Shown here piece after piece: positions 1-13,141 of a stretch of DNA of 64,000 nt. Both the position numbers and the translations under genes were made by a program. Source of the stretch: Tanytarsus gracilentus. Its lineage: Eukaryota; Arthropoda; Insecta; Diptera; Chironomidae. Below the pieces are notes generated by a model that worked only from the letters and a program-made list of their open reading frames with translations, was not told the DNA's origin and made no database searches. Positions within the stretch are counted from its first letter, which is position 1, and every line of letters starts with the position of its first letter. Where the stretch lies: assembly GCA_038502055.1 (NCBI GenBank), contig JAXRKN010000042.1, positions 4,324,001 to 4,388,000 of the forward strand. The letters are read 5' to 3'.

Positions 1-3000
1 TAAAATGCCTTATATTTTTTCTACTGTAACTCATGTGGTGTAAAAGCCTTGAATTAATCAATCAAAACTAAAATATGTTAATCGAGAAATATAGATTGAT
101 TGAATGTTGTATTTCCTAAGAAAGACTGCTCCGATTTTGTTTATTGACTAATTTCAATAGTTATTAAAAACTTAAATCCTCCAGTTTTTTATTAATAAAT
201 CCCCAGATTTATTAATACCAGTAGCACTTTTTTCGTAACAGTAAATCATGATTAAATCTGTTTGTATTATAAATGATCGTATTCTCTCTTTGCCATTTGG
301 CATGTCAATAATATTTTCCTTAAAACTAGATTTTTTTAAAACTTTTTCAAATTTAGATCTTCTAAATAGCGACATGGTGTCAATCTTATTACGGCTTTTT
401 TCTTTCAACTTTTATGGAAATTTTAATCACGTTTCAGTATTTTTAAATTTACAATTACCATGATTGAAATTTTTATGTTGAGTTTCGCTCAAATCATAAA
501 TTATATCGTTGTGAAGCATTTTAAATTCAAATTACAATACTCATCAATAAACTGATCGTATTATTTAGATATCAGAAACAGCCACTCATTAAAAATTTCA
601 AGCATTCCTTTTTATGTCAAAGTAAAATTTGAATTTGCCACCGCATCGCTTATTCTCGTTCCGATCCTCTTTTTTTTTGTCGGCAATGTTAAAAAGAGAA
701 TATTGTTTGTTCAAGGTTGCGAGAAAATCCGCTAATACTATGCCAGACTTTCTGTCGAAGAAAAAAATACTGAAATTCAATAAATTTTTTCATAGCGACC
801 TATTGATTAGTTTCAATTCGTGGGAAATATTTTTTTCGATTTAAACATTTTGTTTTGAAATTTCTATCACGTTTACTTGACACAAGTATTGATCGGAATA
901 ATTCTTCCCTTTCGCAATATGATTCAAACTGTAGAATTATATTTTTTTATATCTTTACCACAGCATTGTAATTGAGAAGCAAATATGTTTTTAAGCGCAA
1001 TAAACTCAATAACACAATAACATCTTAAAAATATATTTCAAATCATGTGCGCCCATTCGACAAGTTACATGCCTACAGGTTCGGACTGCATATATTTTTA
1101 GTTCGAAACTTCAACCCAACGAAGATTCGGAGTTTTTTATTCAAATGAACTTATGTGCGCACATGGATTTCAATAATTTATTAAAAATTCAGTTTTGAAC
1201 TAATTTTGGTCTACAATTATTTATTAAGGTGCAAAGAGCAAACGGACAGTCACACGGAAAATCAAATACATAAGCGCAATCCTCTTGGGTGAGAAGCGCT
1301 AAAAAATTGATACTAAGACGCATGGAGAGATATCTTTTTATGATTGATTGACATAAATATTATACAAAAAATTCTCTCTTCACTAATTTGAATTTCATTT
1401 CATCTCATGCAATCTTTAAGAGAAGATTGGAATATTTTGCGATTCCCCGAGAGAATATTTTATTACTGAATGTCAATAATGAAAAGTTGATGGTGGTGTA
1501 TCAAAGAATTTTTCTTCATTTCGGACATACGTACCTTACTCTTTAATTTTTAGCGTAAGATTAGTTGAGTTGAGTTTCTGAAAAGTGGCAACCAATTTTT
1601 GCAAGACAATTAAAATTTGATTGTTACTTTCATTCATTCTTCAATGAATGAGTTTTTGAATTTTTTTCTTTCGAAATCGATGAGGAAAAAATTGAAAAAA
1701 ATTATTTGTTTGAAAAATGTAAACAAGTTTAGTTTAGTTTCCCTGCAGATAATCTCCACTTAGATATTACAAAAATTTGAAATGCTTCATAAATATACAG
1801 CCAGGGAAATGTCCTAAAGTTACCGTTATAAATTAAAATCCTCATACAAATAAAATTAAATTTCGTTCCCAACGAATTTCCTCTCGACAATTGTATACAA
1901 AAAGTATACTTATATTTAAATTTGGTCACTAACGGTATTGAAGTCTCACGATTGTCTTTTAAGAATCTCGGATCAGTTATGCAATCAGAATTATTCGCTT
2001 ATTTTGATATTATAAGTGAATTTCTAAAAATGCGTTAATTCGTAAATTACGACATGAAAAATTTATCTCCTTCTTTAAAGATCTCACAAAGTCTTCATAC
2101 ATCACATGCATTACCTGCGTTAAGTGTGACAATATACTAACACGCGTTATTAATAAACCATCTAAAAATAAAATATTTAATTTCTATATAAGGAAAATAA
2201 AATTGAATACAATAATTATTTAACTGTTGATAATTCATCAGAAATAACAAATCGTATTTACATAATCTCAACGTGGGGGTTCTACATATTGGTCATCACA
2301 TATTTCATATTTCAAATGACCAACCGAAAATTGCTTCAACAGTAGCAATAAGCCTTCCTTTGTGCCTGTATGGATTAATTCTTGTAATGGGCTATCGCCA
2401 TGTGATACTGTAAGTATATCCAAAATATAATCTCTGGTTCATCGAGATAGCTATATGATTCCCATATTTAACTTTTTTACTCTTCTTCTTTTCTCTCTCT
2501 CTCATTTGCTTATGGTCTTCACGTTTAAATTGATGCTTCTGTTTACCTCACGCGCGTTTCAATCGCAAATTTTACAAAAGAAAATTAATGACTTTCATGC
2601 CGATGCGTGGCTTGCAATAATAATTCAACTGAGAAGAAGTTTTTTCGAGTCACAAATGTTTTTTAATAGAAAATATAAATTGAATTAAAGCATCCAAGTT
2701 ACACAAATTAGAAATTACTTTTTACTGTTTACCTTGACCTTTCTTGTTTATTCTACAAATTGCTCAAAACAATGCTCTTAAAAATTAAAACTTTCCTGAT
2801 GATTGAGTAGCACTTATATGAGTCTTTCGGTAAATATTTCTCAAAACCTTTATATTCAATATATTTCTCTCCTGCAGTGATTCTCAATATTCATAATAAA
2901 CAAATTATCAATGCATTCAACAACTGAATAAACAGTAAAAGAAAGGTGAAGAGAATTTTATCAATATTTATTGAGTTCTGTTTGCAAACTCACTTCTTTT

Positions 3001-5158
3001 TTGTTATTAATTAGAAGTAGATATAAATATAATCATCTGATTCCCTTGAATAAACAATTAATTTAGCTTCTGAACATTCGTTTCAATATCAATTATTTTA
3101 ATAATCGAGTAATATTTTTATCGGTGATATACTTGGGTGGTCCCGTTAATTTTTTATTATCACAAAAATAGTAAAAAATTAACAAAAAAATCTTCATTTA
3201 ATGGAACCATCGATTGTTAAGACGACAAACATTGCAATAATTAAATTTACATTATTTTTGGCATCGCTTTTCTCGCTGATTTTTTTCAATGCAAATTAGT
3301 ATATATGAATCAGATTTTTTCATGCATTAAAGTAATTGTTCAGGTGCAACAGCAGTGACAACATATCAATTTACAACGCTCTTGTTTGAAAAGGAAATTG
3401 AGATAGAGTACTTACATGTTTTGCTTTTATGGATGGCAATATAATGTTCATATATATTTAAAAAAGTAAAATGTGGTGGAATGATCTGTTCGAAATTTTT
3501 GAATTATCCGATTTCCAAGATATCATGACTGGTTTTAAAAATATGTTATATTGTATGCACAGTACTGTTCACCGTCATGCCAATGATGACAAACAATACC
3601 GACTTTTGTCATTTAAACCTGTTGCAAAAAAGACAAAGTAAACATTTGTATGTTTTCAATTTAATTTCTATATTGATCGAAGTAAATTTTTTCTCGTCTG
3701 ATATTGACGTGTCAAATTGAATTGAATACCACATCCACATCGATATTTAGCGTAACATTTCTGGACGGTGAAATAAACTCTTTAATTTGAAGCACTGGAA
3801 AATCAATCTAAAGAATTTCTTCAAGAATTGATGGAATGTCTTTGATCAGGTTGATCGGAATTTTTTTGCAAACCGCGTTCTGTGCCGCCTTTAAACACAG
3901 AAAAAAGTTAATAGTCCAGTCGGTTGCTTTGATTTTTAATGTCCACTTGCTGCTTATCAATTTGCAGTATATACTGAAATTCGGTGGGAAAATTTTCGTT
4001 CTCAGATTGCAAAATAATTGTTAAATGAAAATTATTAGCTATAAATAATTAAATTATCCATAATATTACATAGTCAAATGATATTTTTAAAGCTTTTCTA
4101 TGAAAGTATTCAATGTTAATTATTTTAGATAAAATCAGCTGGAATTATGTATACATATTTAAATTTTCAACATTTTTTTTTGCTACATTCATAAATTAAA
4201 ATTATAAAGCCTGTTCTGATGTTCTTAAACCTCTGATAAAATTTAAGTTTCTAATTTTAACAAAATAAATACGAAAAATAATGTTATTCTACCAAAAAAA
4301 CAGAAATTTGCGCTAAAAAAACTTTTACATAACCTGAACTACTCGAAGCCATCTTTTGTCAAGTAGCTGAAGTAGAAGGGAAATTTTTTCTCAATGTTGG
4401 TACTTTTCACGTTGAATTCCTTAAGTGCCGCATAAAACGAAAAATTTTGATCAGAAATTCTTTATCTTACTTTAAAGAGTGAATTAAATAATTTTTCTTT
4501 AAAATTTTCTTTTTCCAATTTGGTCCAACAAAAGTGTTTTTCCATTTCATTCATATTTATATAAATTAAATTCCTTGCATAAGAAAAAACTTTGGAAATA
4601 AATCTATTCCATTAAGTTCAAATTTTAAAAAACTGTTATACTTTACGATTCGGAAAGCCTCGGCTAGAGCTTAAAATATTTTCAAAAAAATTCGTTGCGA
4701 TTATTATTATTAGGCCCGGCAAGCATCCAATTTAATTTTTATTTGATATGAAAATTTTGAAATATCTACATTTTGTAAATTTCTTTAAAAACACATTGCG
4801 AGTAAATTCTTTTTCATCTTTCAACAAATTTCCTTGCTCGTGGATTTGGTTAATTTTGTTTCAAATGATAAATTATCATGTTTTAACCAAAAGTTTACAG
4901 AATTTTTAGAAGAGTATCTATATAAAATTATATTATCACTCTTAAAAACACCCTCGTGCGATTAATACACATCGTTCCCTTACACTTTCAGAGAATATAC
5001 AATTCTTGTACGCAAACTCTGAACATGTATTTTGTAAAAGGGGATTTTCTTTACAGTAACGCACAATGTAATTTTAGTAGAATCCGAATATCTTTGCGTA
5101 TTAAACGCAAACCCACAGTCTCATCGGCTCATTTATATTTTTTTAAATAGTAAATAAA
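1..5158. other. Intergenic AT-rich region, no gene supported
   Basis: I see no convincing coding exon here. The open frames are under 80 codons, lack recognisable motifs and have the low-complexity composition expected of random AT-rich sequence. The only structure I can support is a decayed miniature transposon at 1801-1950, listed separately. The right-hand end presumably includes the promoter and 5' UTR of the aminopeptidase-like gene starting at 5159, but no TATA box or initiator stood out. Confidence 0.6.
1801..1950 (-). mobile_element. Decayed copy (D) of the CCTGCGTGGGACATG MITE family
   Basis: The internal sequence clearly matches the three better copies at 24176, 27549 and 40799. 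Shared blocks include AATCCTCATACAAATAAAA, the GACAATTGTATACAAAAAGT block and the AGTATACTT...ATTTAAATTT block. Both terminal repeats are eroded (CCAGGGAAATGTCC at the left, AAGTCTCACG at the right), so no target-site duplication can be read. Orientation matches copy A. It is the most diverged member in the window and probably the oldest. Confidence 0.7.
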
Positions 5159-8100
5159 ATGAATAGACGTGATATTAAGACAAAAAATAAAATTGCAATT
5201 GCCGATACAGATGGAGATAATGAAGAATTAAAACCTTTACACGTACAAAGAGGATTCAAAGAGTCCGACTCAAATGGACTTAATAAAAGTTTTGGTAAGT
5301 TAGATTTATTTCGCTAAATTTTGATATAATTAATTCGAGCTCTATAGAGAGTAACATAAAAACATACAATAACCTTAAAGTTTAACCCGGAAATTGAGGT
5401 TTCGGGGAAAAAATATTATATTTTTTTCACCGTATACAAAAGGACATATTGCAAATGCGCAGGCGTTCAAGAAATATGAAAAAATTTATTTCTGAAAAGG
5501 AAATCGGGTTTTCGTGCTATAAATTTTCATTTTAATCTATTAACTGATTTTTAATTATGAAAATGTGATTATTAAAGTGAAATATTAAATTCTAAACAAT
5601 CGAAAATCTCAAAATCATAATGAAAGTTTGTAAAAATAGGGTTTGAAAAAAATTGTGAAAATCCTTCATAAATAAAATTTTTACTATTGTATTCTGCAAT
5701 TATTAAAAAACATACTGGCGGAAAGTAATCGTGAGAAGGGAGATACTCGAGATACTCCCATAAAATTATCTGTAGTGGGTCCTGCTAAAAGTGGTATTTG
5801 GAGGAGAGAAAGAATCAGAATGACAGATCAAGAAATGGATGATGTTGCCTTTCTAACAGGTAGAACCGCGATAAATTTGTTTGACATTTTTCTTTTTCCA
5901 TCGCTTCAAAAAAATGAAAACCGTTTTATCGGAAATAACACACGAAACGAATGCATTGAATTATGAATTTTTGTGGAATTAGAGGCACGAAAAAAATCCA
6001 AAAATGACATAAATTTTTAGTGCATGGAGAATTTTCTTAAATAATGTAACAAATTGTTTTTTGTTAACAATGCAATGTGTTATTTTAAATATTGAAAATA
6101 TGCTAATTAATTCATTAGGTACTGAAAAAGGAAGCACATCTCGAGATCGAAATGTTGTCGTGTGCTCTCAAAAGCGAGCCTTGTGTGTAACAGCAACCGT
6201 CCTAGGAGCACTTTTAGCAATAGCTTTACTGATTGCATATGCAGGTCCCCAAGATTGTCCGTGTGCTGGGAAAATGCCAAAAGGCTACCATGCAGACGGC
6301 TATAATGGCACGGAAAAGTTTGAACCTTACGCTACTAACGGCCAATTGTTTCCGTGGCTTTTACCATTCCTTCCCAGCAACATCAAACCAAATCGCTACA
6401 CCATTCTCATCCATCCAAACCTAACTACTTTAGAAGTTAAAGGTATGCGAATGCAATCGATTAAATTTATTAAACTTTTGATGGATGTACTTCATTATTA
6501 TCGTAATCTATTTTTAGGTCAAGTGACCATTGAATTTTATGTAGAGAAAGAAATGAGTTTCATTGTGCTCCACGCTCAAAACTTGAATATAACAGAGAAG
6601 GTAAAATAAATTGCATTAAAATTTTGTTCCATCTTTAAAAAAATATACAATTTATCAGGCACTGGTGGGTCCGAAGGGATTTTCGCTGAAAATCACTCGA
6701 ATGCTTGAATATGCGCCAAGACAGCAAATTTACATTGAATTTCGCGACAAGTTGCGAAAAAAGAGCAATTATTCATTGAATTTGAGATGGTACTCGAAAC
6801 TCAACTACGATCCCGAGGGATTTTATGTCGATGAGTATGATTTGGATGGCAACAAAAAACTACTTGCCGCAACAATTTTAGGGCCAGGAAGAGCACGAAA
6901 AGCTTTTCCGTAAGTGTGTATGTAAAACTTAATAAATTCATATTAATTTGTGTCTTCTTTAGATGCTTTGATGAGCCGCATTTACGCGCCAATTTTAAAA
7001 TTTCACTTTTTCGGTAAATGTAATGAATTATTCAGGTAAAAATTATATTAATTCTTCTTAAATGTAACAGGGACCGTTTTCATATTGGTTTGTCAAACTC
7101 CATTGTCCATGCTACAGACGATGTCGGATTCTACATGGGAAAATCTTTGGTAAAAATTACAAAATAATATTTAATGTATACATAACATTTTATTTAAAAT
7201 TTATTTTAGCTACGCGATGACTTTGTCGAAACTCCTCCACTTTCACCCGATGCAATTTCTTGGATGATAAGTGTTTTTAAGCGAGAATTTTTGGAGGCAT
7301 CTGCAACATATCATTCAACATCCACGACCACGGCCATACCAATACAGTCATTGGCATCTTCTTCGAAAGTATCGGACAATTTGATAACAAACGATAAAAT
7401 ATTGCGACGAAATATGACGTCCATTTTAAAAACGGGTTTATCTATAAAAATGGCAAAACTTAATCAAGAGGATTACACACACGCATCGGTTACTCAAAAG
7501 CACGAAATTCCATCCAAAGATGACAATCTATCAACGGTTTCGAATGATGATGATAGCATAAGAACCGCGCCATCCTATACATTTTATGCACCTGAAGACG
7601 TTTTACCTAAAACTCGGTTTATTCTACACACATCTCGTGATATCTTAGAGCATTTACAGAACTGGCTCAATGTACCTTATCCATTTAGTAAATTAGACTT
7701 TGTAGCGTTACCGTCTATTGAGGAAAATTTACACAGCTCGCTCGGTCTTGTACTTTGCAAGACAGCATTCTTAAGGGACGCTGCAACAGTAACCTCGAAC
7801 GAACATTATCGATCAGCTATTGAAATATCAGAAGCCATTGTGAAGCAATATTTTGGAGGAATGATAAGTCCAAAGCTCTGGAAGCAAAATTGGCTATGGG
7901 ATGGAATCATTCGATATTTGAGTAGTCTAATATTAGCACCTCTTCAGCCACATTGGCCTATTGAAGAGAAATATTTGATCGAAACTAAATTAAGTGCGCT
8001 TGATATTGACATCCTTCAAGGTTGGGAGAGTGTCACTAATGGCACTGATGACATGGGAGAAAACAATGAATTTTATATCGACAAATCAGCTGCCATTCTT

Positions 8101-9902
8101 GAGGTCCTGCATTCATCAATGGGCGATGAAAATTTTAGAAACTGCATTGGTGCATTAATAACAACTTATAAGTATATGACAGCAGAGCCAAATGATTTGT
8201 GGCAAATATGTTCAAAAAAGGCAAATGGTGCAAAGAATATCAAAGAAATTATGATGGTATGGACATCGCAACAAGGTTTTCCACTAGTCACTGTTAACAA
8301 AGTCAACACGACTGTGACAATCAATCAAAATATCTTTAAGATGGCCGAATTTACTGCAGTTTTTCAAGATTCCTCATTTGAGATCAATGAAAACTCAACT
8401 GAATCAACCACTACAATATCAACAACAACAACGACGATATTACCTAAAGACTCTAAAAAGAAGCCACCTAAATGGATATTCCCAGTTAATTATCTCACGA
8501 ACAATAAGGATGTCAAAGGATCTATTTGGATGGATTCATTGGAAGGTGAGTTAAGTTAAAACAGTTAGCTATAAACATTTTTAATTATATAAATTTTCAG
8601 AAAAACTCCAGCTAAAAGAAAATGTCAAATGGATAAAGCTAAATGCTAATCAGAATGGCTATTATCGTGTTTTATATGAAAAGGAAACAATGGATGAAAT
8701 CATCGAACAATTGAAACGAGATCATACCGCCTTCTCACCAAAGGATCGTGTAGGCTTAATATCAGACTCATTTGCATTGTGTCACAGTAATTTAATGGAA
8801 TGCAGTACAACTTTAGAATTGACTAAATACTTGCCAAAAGAAAAGAGTTACGGGCCGATGTTTGTTGCTATTAAACATTTTGAAAAGTGGAGAAAAATTT
8901 TAAAATACACCGAATGTTACTTGCTTCTAACTGAGTATATTAAATCATCGTTGTTAAAGTCAGTAAAAGAGATTGGTTGGAATGATTCGGGATCGGATGA
9001 GACTCGATTGATTCGTCCTAAAATATTGCTTGCATCGGTTTTGTGGGAACACGCGGATTCCATAAAGGAGGCCAAACATCTCTTGCACGCTCATTTAATG
9101 AACGGAACAAACATTCCACCAAACTTGAGAGAAGTGAGTTCAAAAATCAATAATTACAGTCGTATGAGTTTAAAGTTTAACATAATTCCGCATTTTAGGT
9201 TGCTTATGTTGGTGCAATTCTTTCGGGTGATTTAGAATATTGGCAGTATTGTTATGAGCGCTATATCCAATTACGCAAGGAGAAGGATAATCTGGATGAG
9301 AGAATAGAAATCCTAAAAGCTCTTGGCATCACAAAAGGTAACATTAAGTCATGCAGTTTATCAAAAACAAATAATTTTATACATTTAATATAAATTTTTA
9401 TAGATGCTTGGCTTCAAAATCGATTACTGAGCTATGTTATGACATTACCAACGATTGAAATAATTCCGACACTTGAAGCGATCTCGAGCACCCCTACGGG
9501 TGGTGCTATGGCTTGTCGATTTTTGCAAGCCAAATGGTTTGATCTGCAAAAGAGATTTGGACGAGGAAGCATAAACTTTGCGAAGGTCATATCAGCTATA
9601 ACAAAATATGGAGCTAACAAGTTTGATTATGATGAGGTGAGAAATTGTTTTATTTGTCAATTATCACTTTATTAGTTAGAGTTAATTTTTTAAATATAAA
9701 TGAACCACACAATTTGTGATATATATATTTTTTTAAAATTAATTTATTCATTTTTTAGCTGAAATCACTTGTTGATCGGTTTGGCGATGGATCTGGAATG
9801 CAATTACTAACAATGACTCTACGTACTGTAGCTGCAAATGTCGAATGGATAAGTAAATCACATAGCACCATTTACAGTTGGGTAGAGTCAAATTTAACAT
9901 AA
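5159..9902 (+). CDS. Type II membrane M1 aminopeptidase-like protein, predicted catalytically dead
   Basis: Twelve exons: 5159-5294, 5743-5859 (left edge uncertain, 5752 also fits), 6119-6442, 6518-6600, 6659-6909, 6963-7013, 7071-7149, 7210-8545, 8601-9133, 9199-9337, 9404-9636, 9759-9902. Phases agree and the total encodes about 1141 residues, typical of long membrane-bound M1 family members. A cytoplasmic N-terminus ends in CSQKR, followed by one membrane helix (residues ~105-126) and an ectodomain. The M1 fold is shown by PCFDEP, the GAMEN-region strand FVALP and the ERAP1_C-like C-terminal half. The active site is gone: the GAMEN position reads NLHSS (520-524), HExxH reads EAIVK (555-559), and the third zinc ligand 19 residues on is Asp578. 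The conserved Tyr before KGA also appears to be Ile. A threonine-rich stretch and a long insertion (~residues 370-470) interrupt the fold. The role is unknown; a binding or scaffold ectodomain is inferred. Confidence 0.85.
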
Positions 9903-10686
9903 TTTTTTTAAAAAAAACTTTTCCTCTCTAAACTGCATCAACTAATAATTAAATATCGATTTTTCACATGTCGAGTCTTGATTCTGATCGCAAGGTCTAT
10001 TTTAATTGGTGACTGTCATTTTATATTTCATATGAATATATATAGGAATTACTTAAGGCTAATATGCATTTTATAAGGCACTATATATTTTTGTAGTCCC
10101 TCATAAAACGTTCCAACTCTAGTCTAAATGTTCTCTATTTTTTTAAAATGAAAAACTGTCATAAATTTTATTTCTTTTAAAAACGTTGTAAGTAGAAATT
10201 CATCTAAATTTAATTAAAAAATTAGTGATTGACTTGGTTGTCTTTACAGATTTGAGTTCATTGAAAGAATTTCATTTTTGGTAGTGCTAATTTTCATTGG
10301 AGTTGAAAATTTATTGAGTGAAATTTTATTAATATTTTTTCATTCAAATATCAAGAGGATAAAAAAGAAATTTTTTAATTTAAATGCAAAGAAACCTTTT
10401 GATAATTATATTAACGTTTATAAAAATTAATTGGCATCCCGCAAAATTAAATACTTAACAAAAAATAAATTTTATATATAAATTCAGTTGTCGACGGCTG
10501 AATTCTTCCTCGTATATCGCAATTATGATATTTTTGATTATTTTGCATTTGTTAATACATTCACTGGAAGTAAAAAATAATGTGAGTTCATTTCTCTGCA
10601 TAGACATATTTTTTGTATTTGCTTTATAGAAAATGTGTTCATTATGCATAATTATGCAAAACAAAAATATTATGGCGATTTTGAAT

Positions 10687-11712
10687 TTGGGATATTAAGT
10701 TGAAATCCGTCGTTTCATCGAGACAAGTTTCTTTTGTTTGGTTTGGCTTTTTCGATTAAGATAAAATTTTGAAATAAAAAAAAATTAAAAAGGAAATAAC
10801 ATAGGAAGTTTTTAAAATATATTCAAACTTTCTAACATACGTGACAAAACCGCAATAGGTCCCCAAAAATTAAGAAAATATGATAATTTTTTTACTAAAT
10901 ATTTAAGTGACTCTTTTGGAATGGACAATTGAGTTTAAAATTTAATTTTTGTTCTGATCACATAAATATGACTTTCACCTTTTAATTAACATCATTTTCA
11001 AAATTTTCCTGTCAGCAGTTTTTGCTCGACGTCACTTTTTACAGAGCCCTTAAGAAAAATCGCAGTTTTAGAAAACTTAGTTTAACTAAATTAAGGCAAA
11101 CTTCTAAAACTAAATATGAGGTATTTTGTAAAAATAAATTAGCTAGAAGATGGCATCATCAAAACCGTAATTTTTGAATATGACCTGGAGTCTGTACGTG
11201 GGGTCAATATAAAGTTACGTGTTTTTGAGAAACCAAAAATTCCATCTCATAGCTAATTTATTTTCACATAATACCTCATATTTAGTTTTAGAAGTTTGCC
11301 TTAAACTTATTTAATTAAACTAAGTTTTCTAAAACTGCGATTTTTCTTAAGGGCTCTGTAAAAAGTGACGTCGAGCACGAAATGCTGACAGGAAAATTTT
11401 GAAAATGATGTTAATTAAAAGGTGAAAGTCATATTTATGTGATCAGAACAAAAATTAAATTTTAAACTTAATTGTCCATTCCAAAAGAGTCACTTAAAAA
11501 TTTAGTAAAAAAATTATCATATTTCCTTAATTTTTGGGGACCTATTGCGGTTTGTCACGTATCTTAGAAAGTTTGAATATATTTTAAAAACTTCCTATGT
11601 TATTTCCTTTTTAAATGTTTTTTATTTCAAAATTTTATCTTTATCGAAAAAGCCAAACCAAACAAAAGAAACTTGTCTCGATGAAACGACGGATTTCAAC
11701 TTAATATCCCAA
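10687..11712. repeat. Fold-back element: ~1.03 kb near-perfect inverted repeat
   Basis: Left arm 10687-11153 and right arm 11242-11712 are reverse complements, with only scattered mismatches and small indels over about 470 bp, around an ~88-bp loop. The ends read TTGGGATATTAAGTTGAAAT and its complement. I found no clear target-site duplication and no coding capacity, so the superfamily is unassigned. The similarity of the arms implies a recent origin or ongoing homogenisation. If transcribed it would fold into one long hairpin RNA. It lies between the 3' end of the aminopeptidase-like gene and the cnc promoter region. Confidence 0.9.
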
Positions 11713-12700
11713 TAAATTGTGTAATGAACGTTCAGTGAATTTTAAACCACCATTTGTTAAGAAGACCGATCGAATAGTTTCCAAGAATCGTGTTACAAAT
11801 TTCACCAACATCCCCATTACAACGACAGTATTCCATAAGGATTCTCTCAATTATTATCTTAGCAACATCATGATTTATTGGAAATTTTCGAATAGTTTTG
11901 CAACGAAAAGAGGATGAAAAGAGTTTTCTTGGGCTCGAATCTTTATCTCATAAACAAATAATTAATTCCATGGTGAAAGACACATGTGAAACATTTCATT
12001 TCCTCTTTTCCGTATAATGTTTAAATTTTCTCAGTATTATTAAACTCGAAATGGGTACGTAGTGTAATTTAAATCTCAACATATATATAGGTAAATGAAA
12101 AATAATTTGAACTTATAAGATGGTAGTTCTTATATTCATTTGTAAAAAACTCAAAAATATTTTTTAAATAAAAGATAACATCAGGTTTTTGTTTGTTCTA
12201 AATTTGCGCGACCAAACCGGTTATCAATTGATTGATTGCTTTGTGGTGGCCGCTAGGCTAACCAGGAAAGACGCGCCCGTTTTTGTCTTATTTCTATAGC
12301 TTGCGGGCTAGGCTGAGGATTAAAACTTAAACTTTGCATATTAACTTAAAAGTATAATCGAAAGACCAAACCGGTTATCTTGAAAAATCCGGCAAGGGAA
12401 AGTTCATAGTTTTGTCGCTAAGCTCGTCTAACTGATATCACTGAGCAGGTAAATACAGGCACGCACTTGTATGCAGAATAAATGTGGATTTTAATACAAA
12501 CACCTTCTATAGTAGGAGTCATTAATAAGCTAAGGTCACTGGAAAGTATATCTAAGATGAAAAATTTAAATTTTTTTTTCAACTCAACTTGTAAGAAATT
12601 TTATTGAATTTTTTTATTAAAACTCTAGACTTAATCTTAAATTAACATGACAAATTCAACACCTGTTCCCCTTCAATTAGCGTTCACACAAAGCTCGAAT
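11713..12700. other. cnc upstream region
   Basis: No coding exon was recognised. Between about 12.2 and 12.45 kb the sequence is less AT-rich than its surroundings. It holds two copies of a 16-bp block, GACCAAACCGGTTATC, listed separately as possible regulatory sites. The start of cnc transcription is not visible, but the first splice donor I can assign to the gene is at 12849. Confidence 0.5.
12210..12379. promoter_or_regulatory. Paired AACCGGTT motifs upstream of cnc (possible Grainyhead sites)
   Basis: The 16-bp block GACCAAACCGGTTATC occurs at 12210-12225 and again at 12364-12379, 154 bp apart, on the same strand. Its core AACCGGTT is a perfect palindrome and matches the known Grainyhead/CP2 consensus. 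The block sits about 500-640 bp upstream of the first cnc donor site. The repeat is seen directly; factor identity and function are inference. Confidence 0.35.
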
Positions 12701-12848
12701 CTGGCTATACGAACCTGACGTCATTAGAGTTAGTAAGTTTGTTTTTAAAGTAAGAACGTAGCTGCGATTGATAGAGAAATAAAAAATTAAAACATTTGCG
12801 AAAAAAATCTAAATTTAATAAAAAGTGTAAAGTGACATCAAGATTAAT

Positions 12849-13051
12849 GTAAGTATCTTGTGAAAAATGAAAATTAAAGGTCAATCATATGATGAAAACA
12901 ACGAAAACTGTCACGATTAATAAATTTTTTGTCTCGTGGCGTGTATGTGTGCAAACTAATACTATGATTAATTTTTCATTAAATACGTATTCAAAATATT
13001 AATTCCATTAACTTGTTAGGAAGTTTGTAATAATTAAAAAATTTACAGGAA
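12849..13051 (+). other. cnc: 5' UTR intron of the short cnc transcript
   Basis: A strong donor (AAT|GTAAGT, intron from 12849) and an acceptor (TTTACAG|GAAATGG, exon from 13050) place a non-coding exon ending at 12848 just upstream of the coding exon that starts at 13052. This indicates a transcript whose first coding exon is 13052-13141, distinct from the one starting at 13990. Confidence 0.55.
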
Positions 13052-13141
13052 ATGGAAATGGCTGATGATGATTTACTGCCCAGGATGAGCATGCTTCTAA
13101 GTCCTTCTTCAATAGCATGCACCCCATCACCACCGCCACCG
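13052..13141 (+). CDS. cnc: cnc alternative first coding exon (isoform without ER-targeting N-terminus)
   Basis: This exon encodes 30 residues starting MEMADDDLLPRMSML and ending in a proline run (PSPPPP). It ends in phase 0 at a good donor (CCG|GTGAGA), so it can join in frame to the Neh2-like exon at 18180, which begins E-M-D-L-I-E. The resulting protein would be about 840 residues. It keeps the DLG and ETGE Keap1-binding motifs and the bZIP, but lacks the hydrophobic N-terminal segment encoded by the alternative first exon at 13990. It is the arrangement expected of an Nrf2-like form. That the two exons are alternatives rather than consecutive is inferred: each has its own in-frame ATG and its own upstream UTR signals, and the 13990 exon has an in-frame stop just upstream of its ATG. 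Confidence 0.65.

Noticed and set aside
2455..2688. 77-codon open frame in the left intergenic region
   Set aside because: Hydrophobic, low-complexity composition with no motif, no splice signals in frame and no neighbouring exons.
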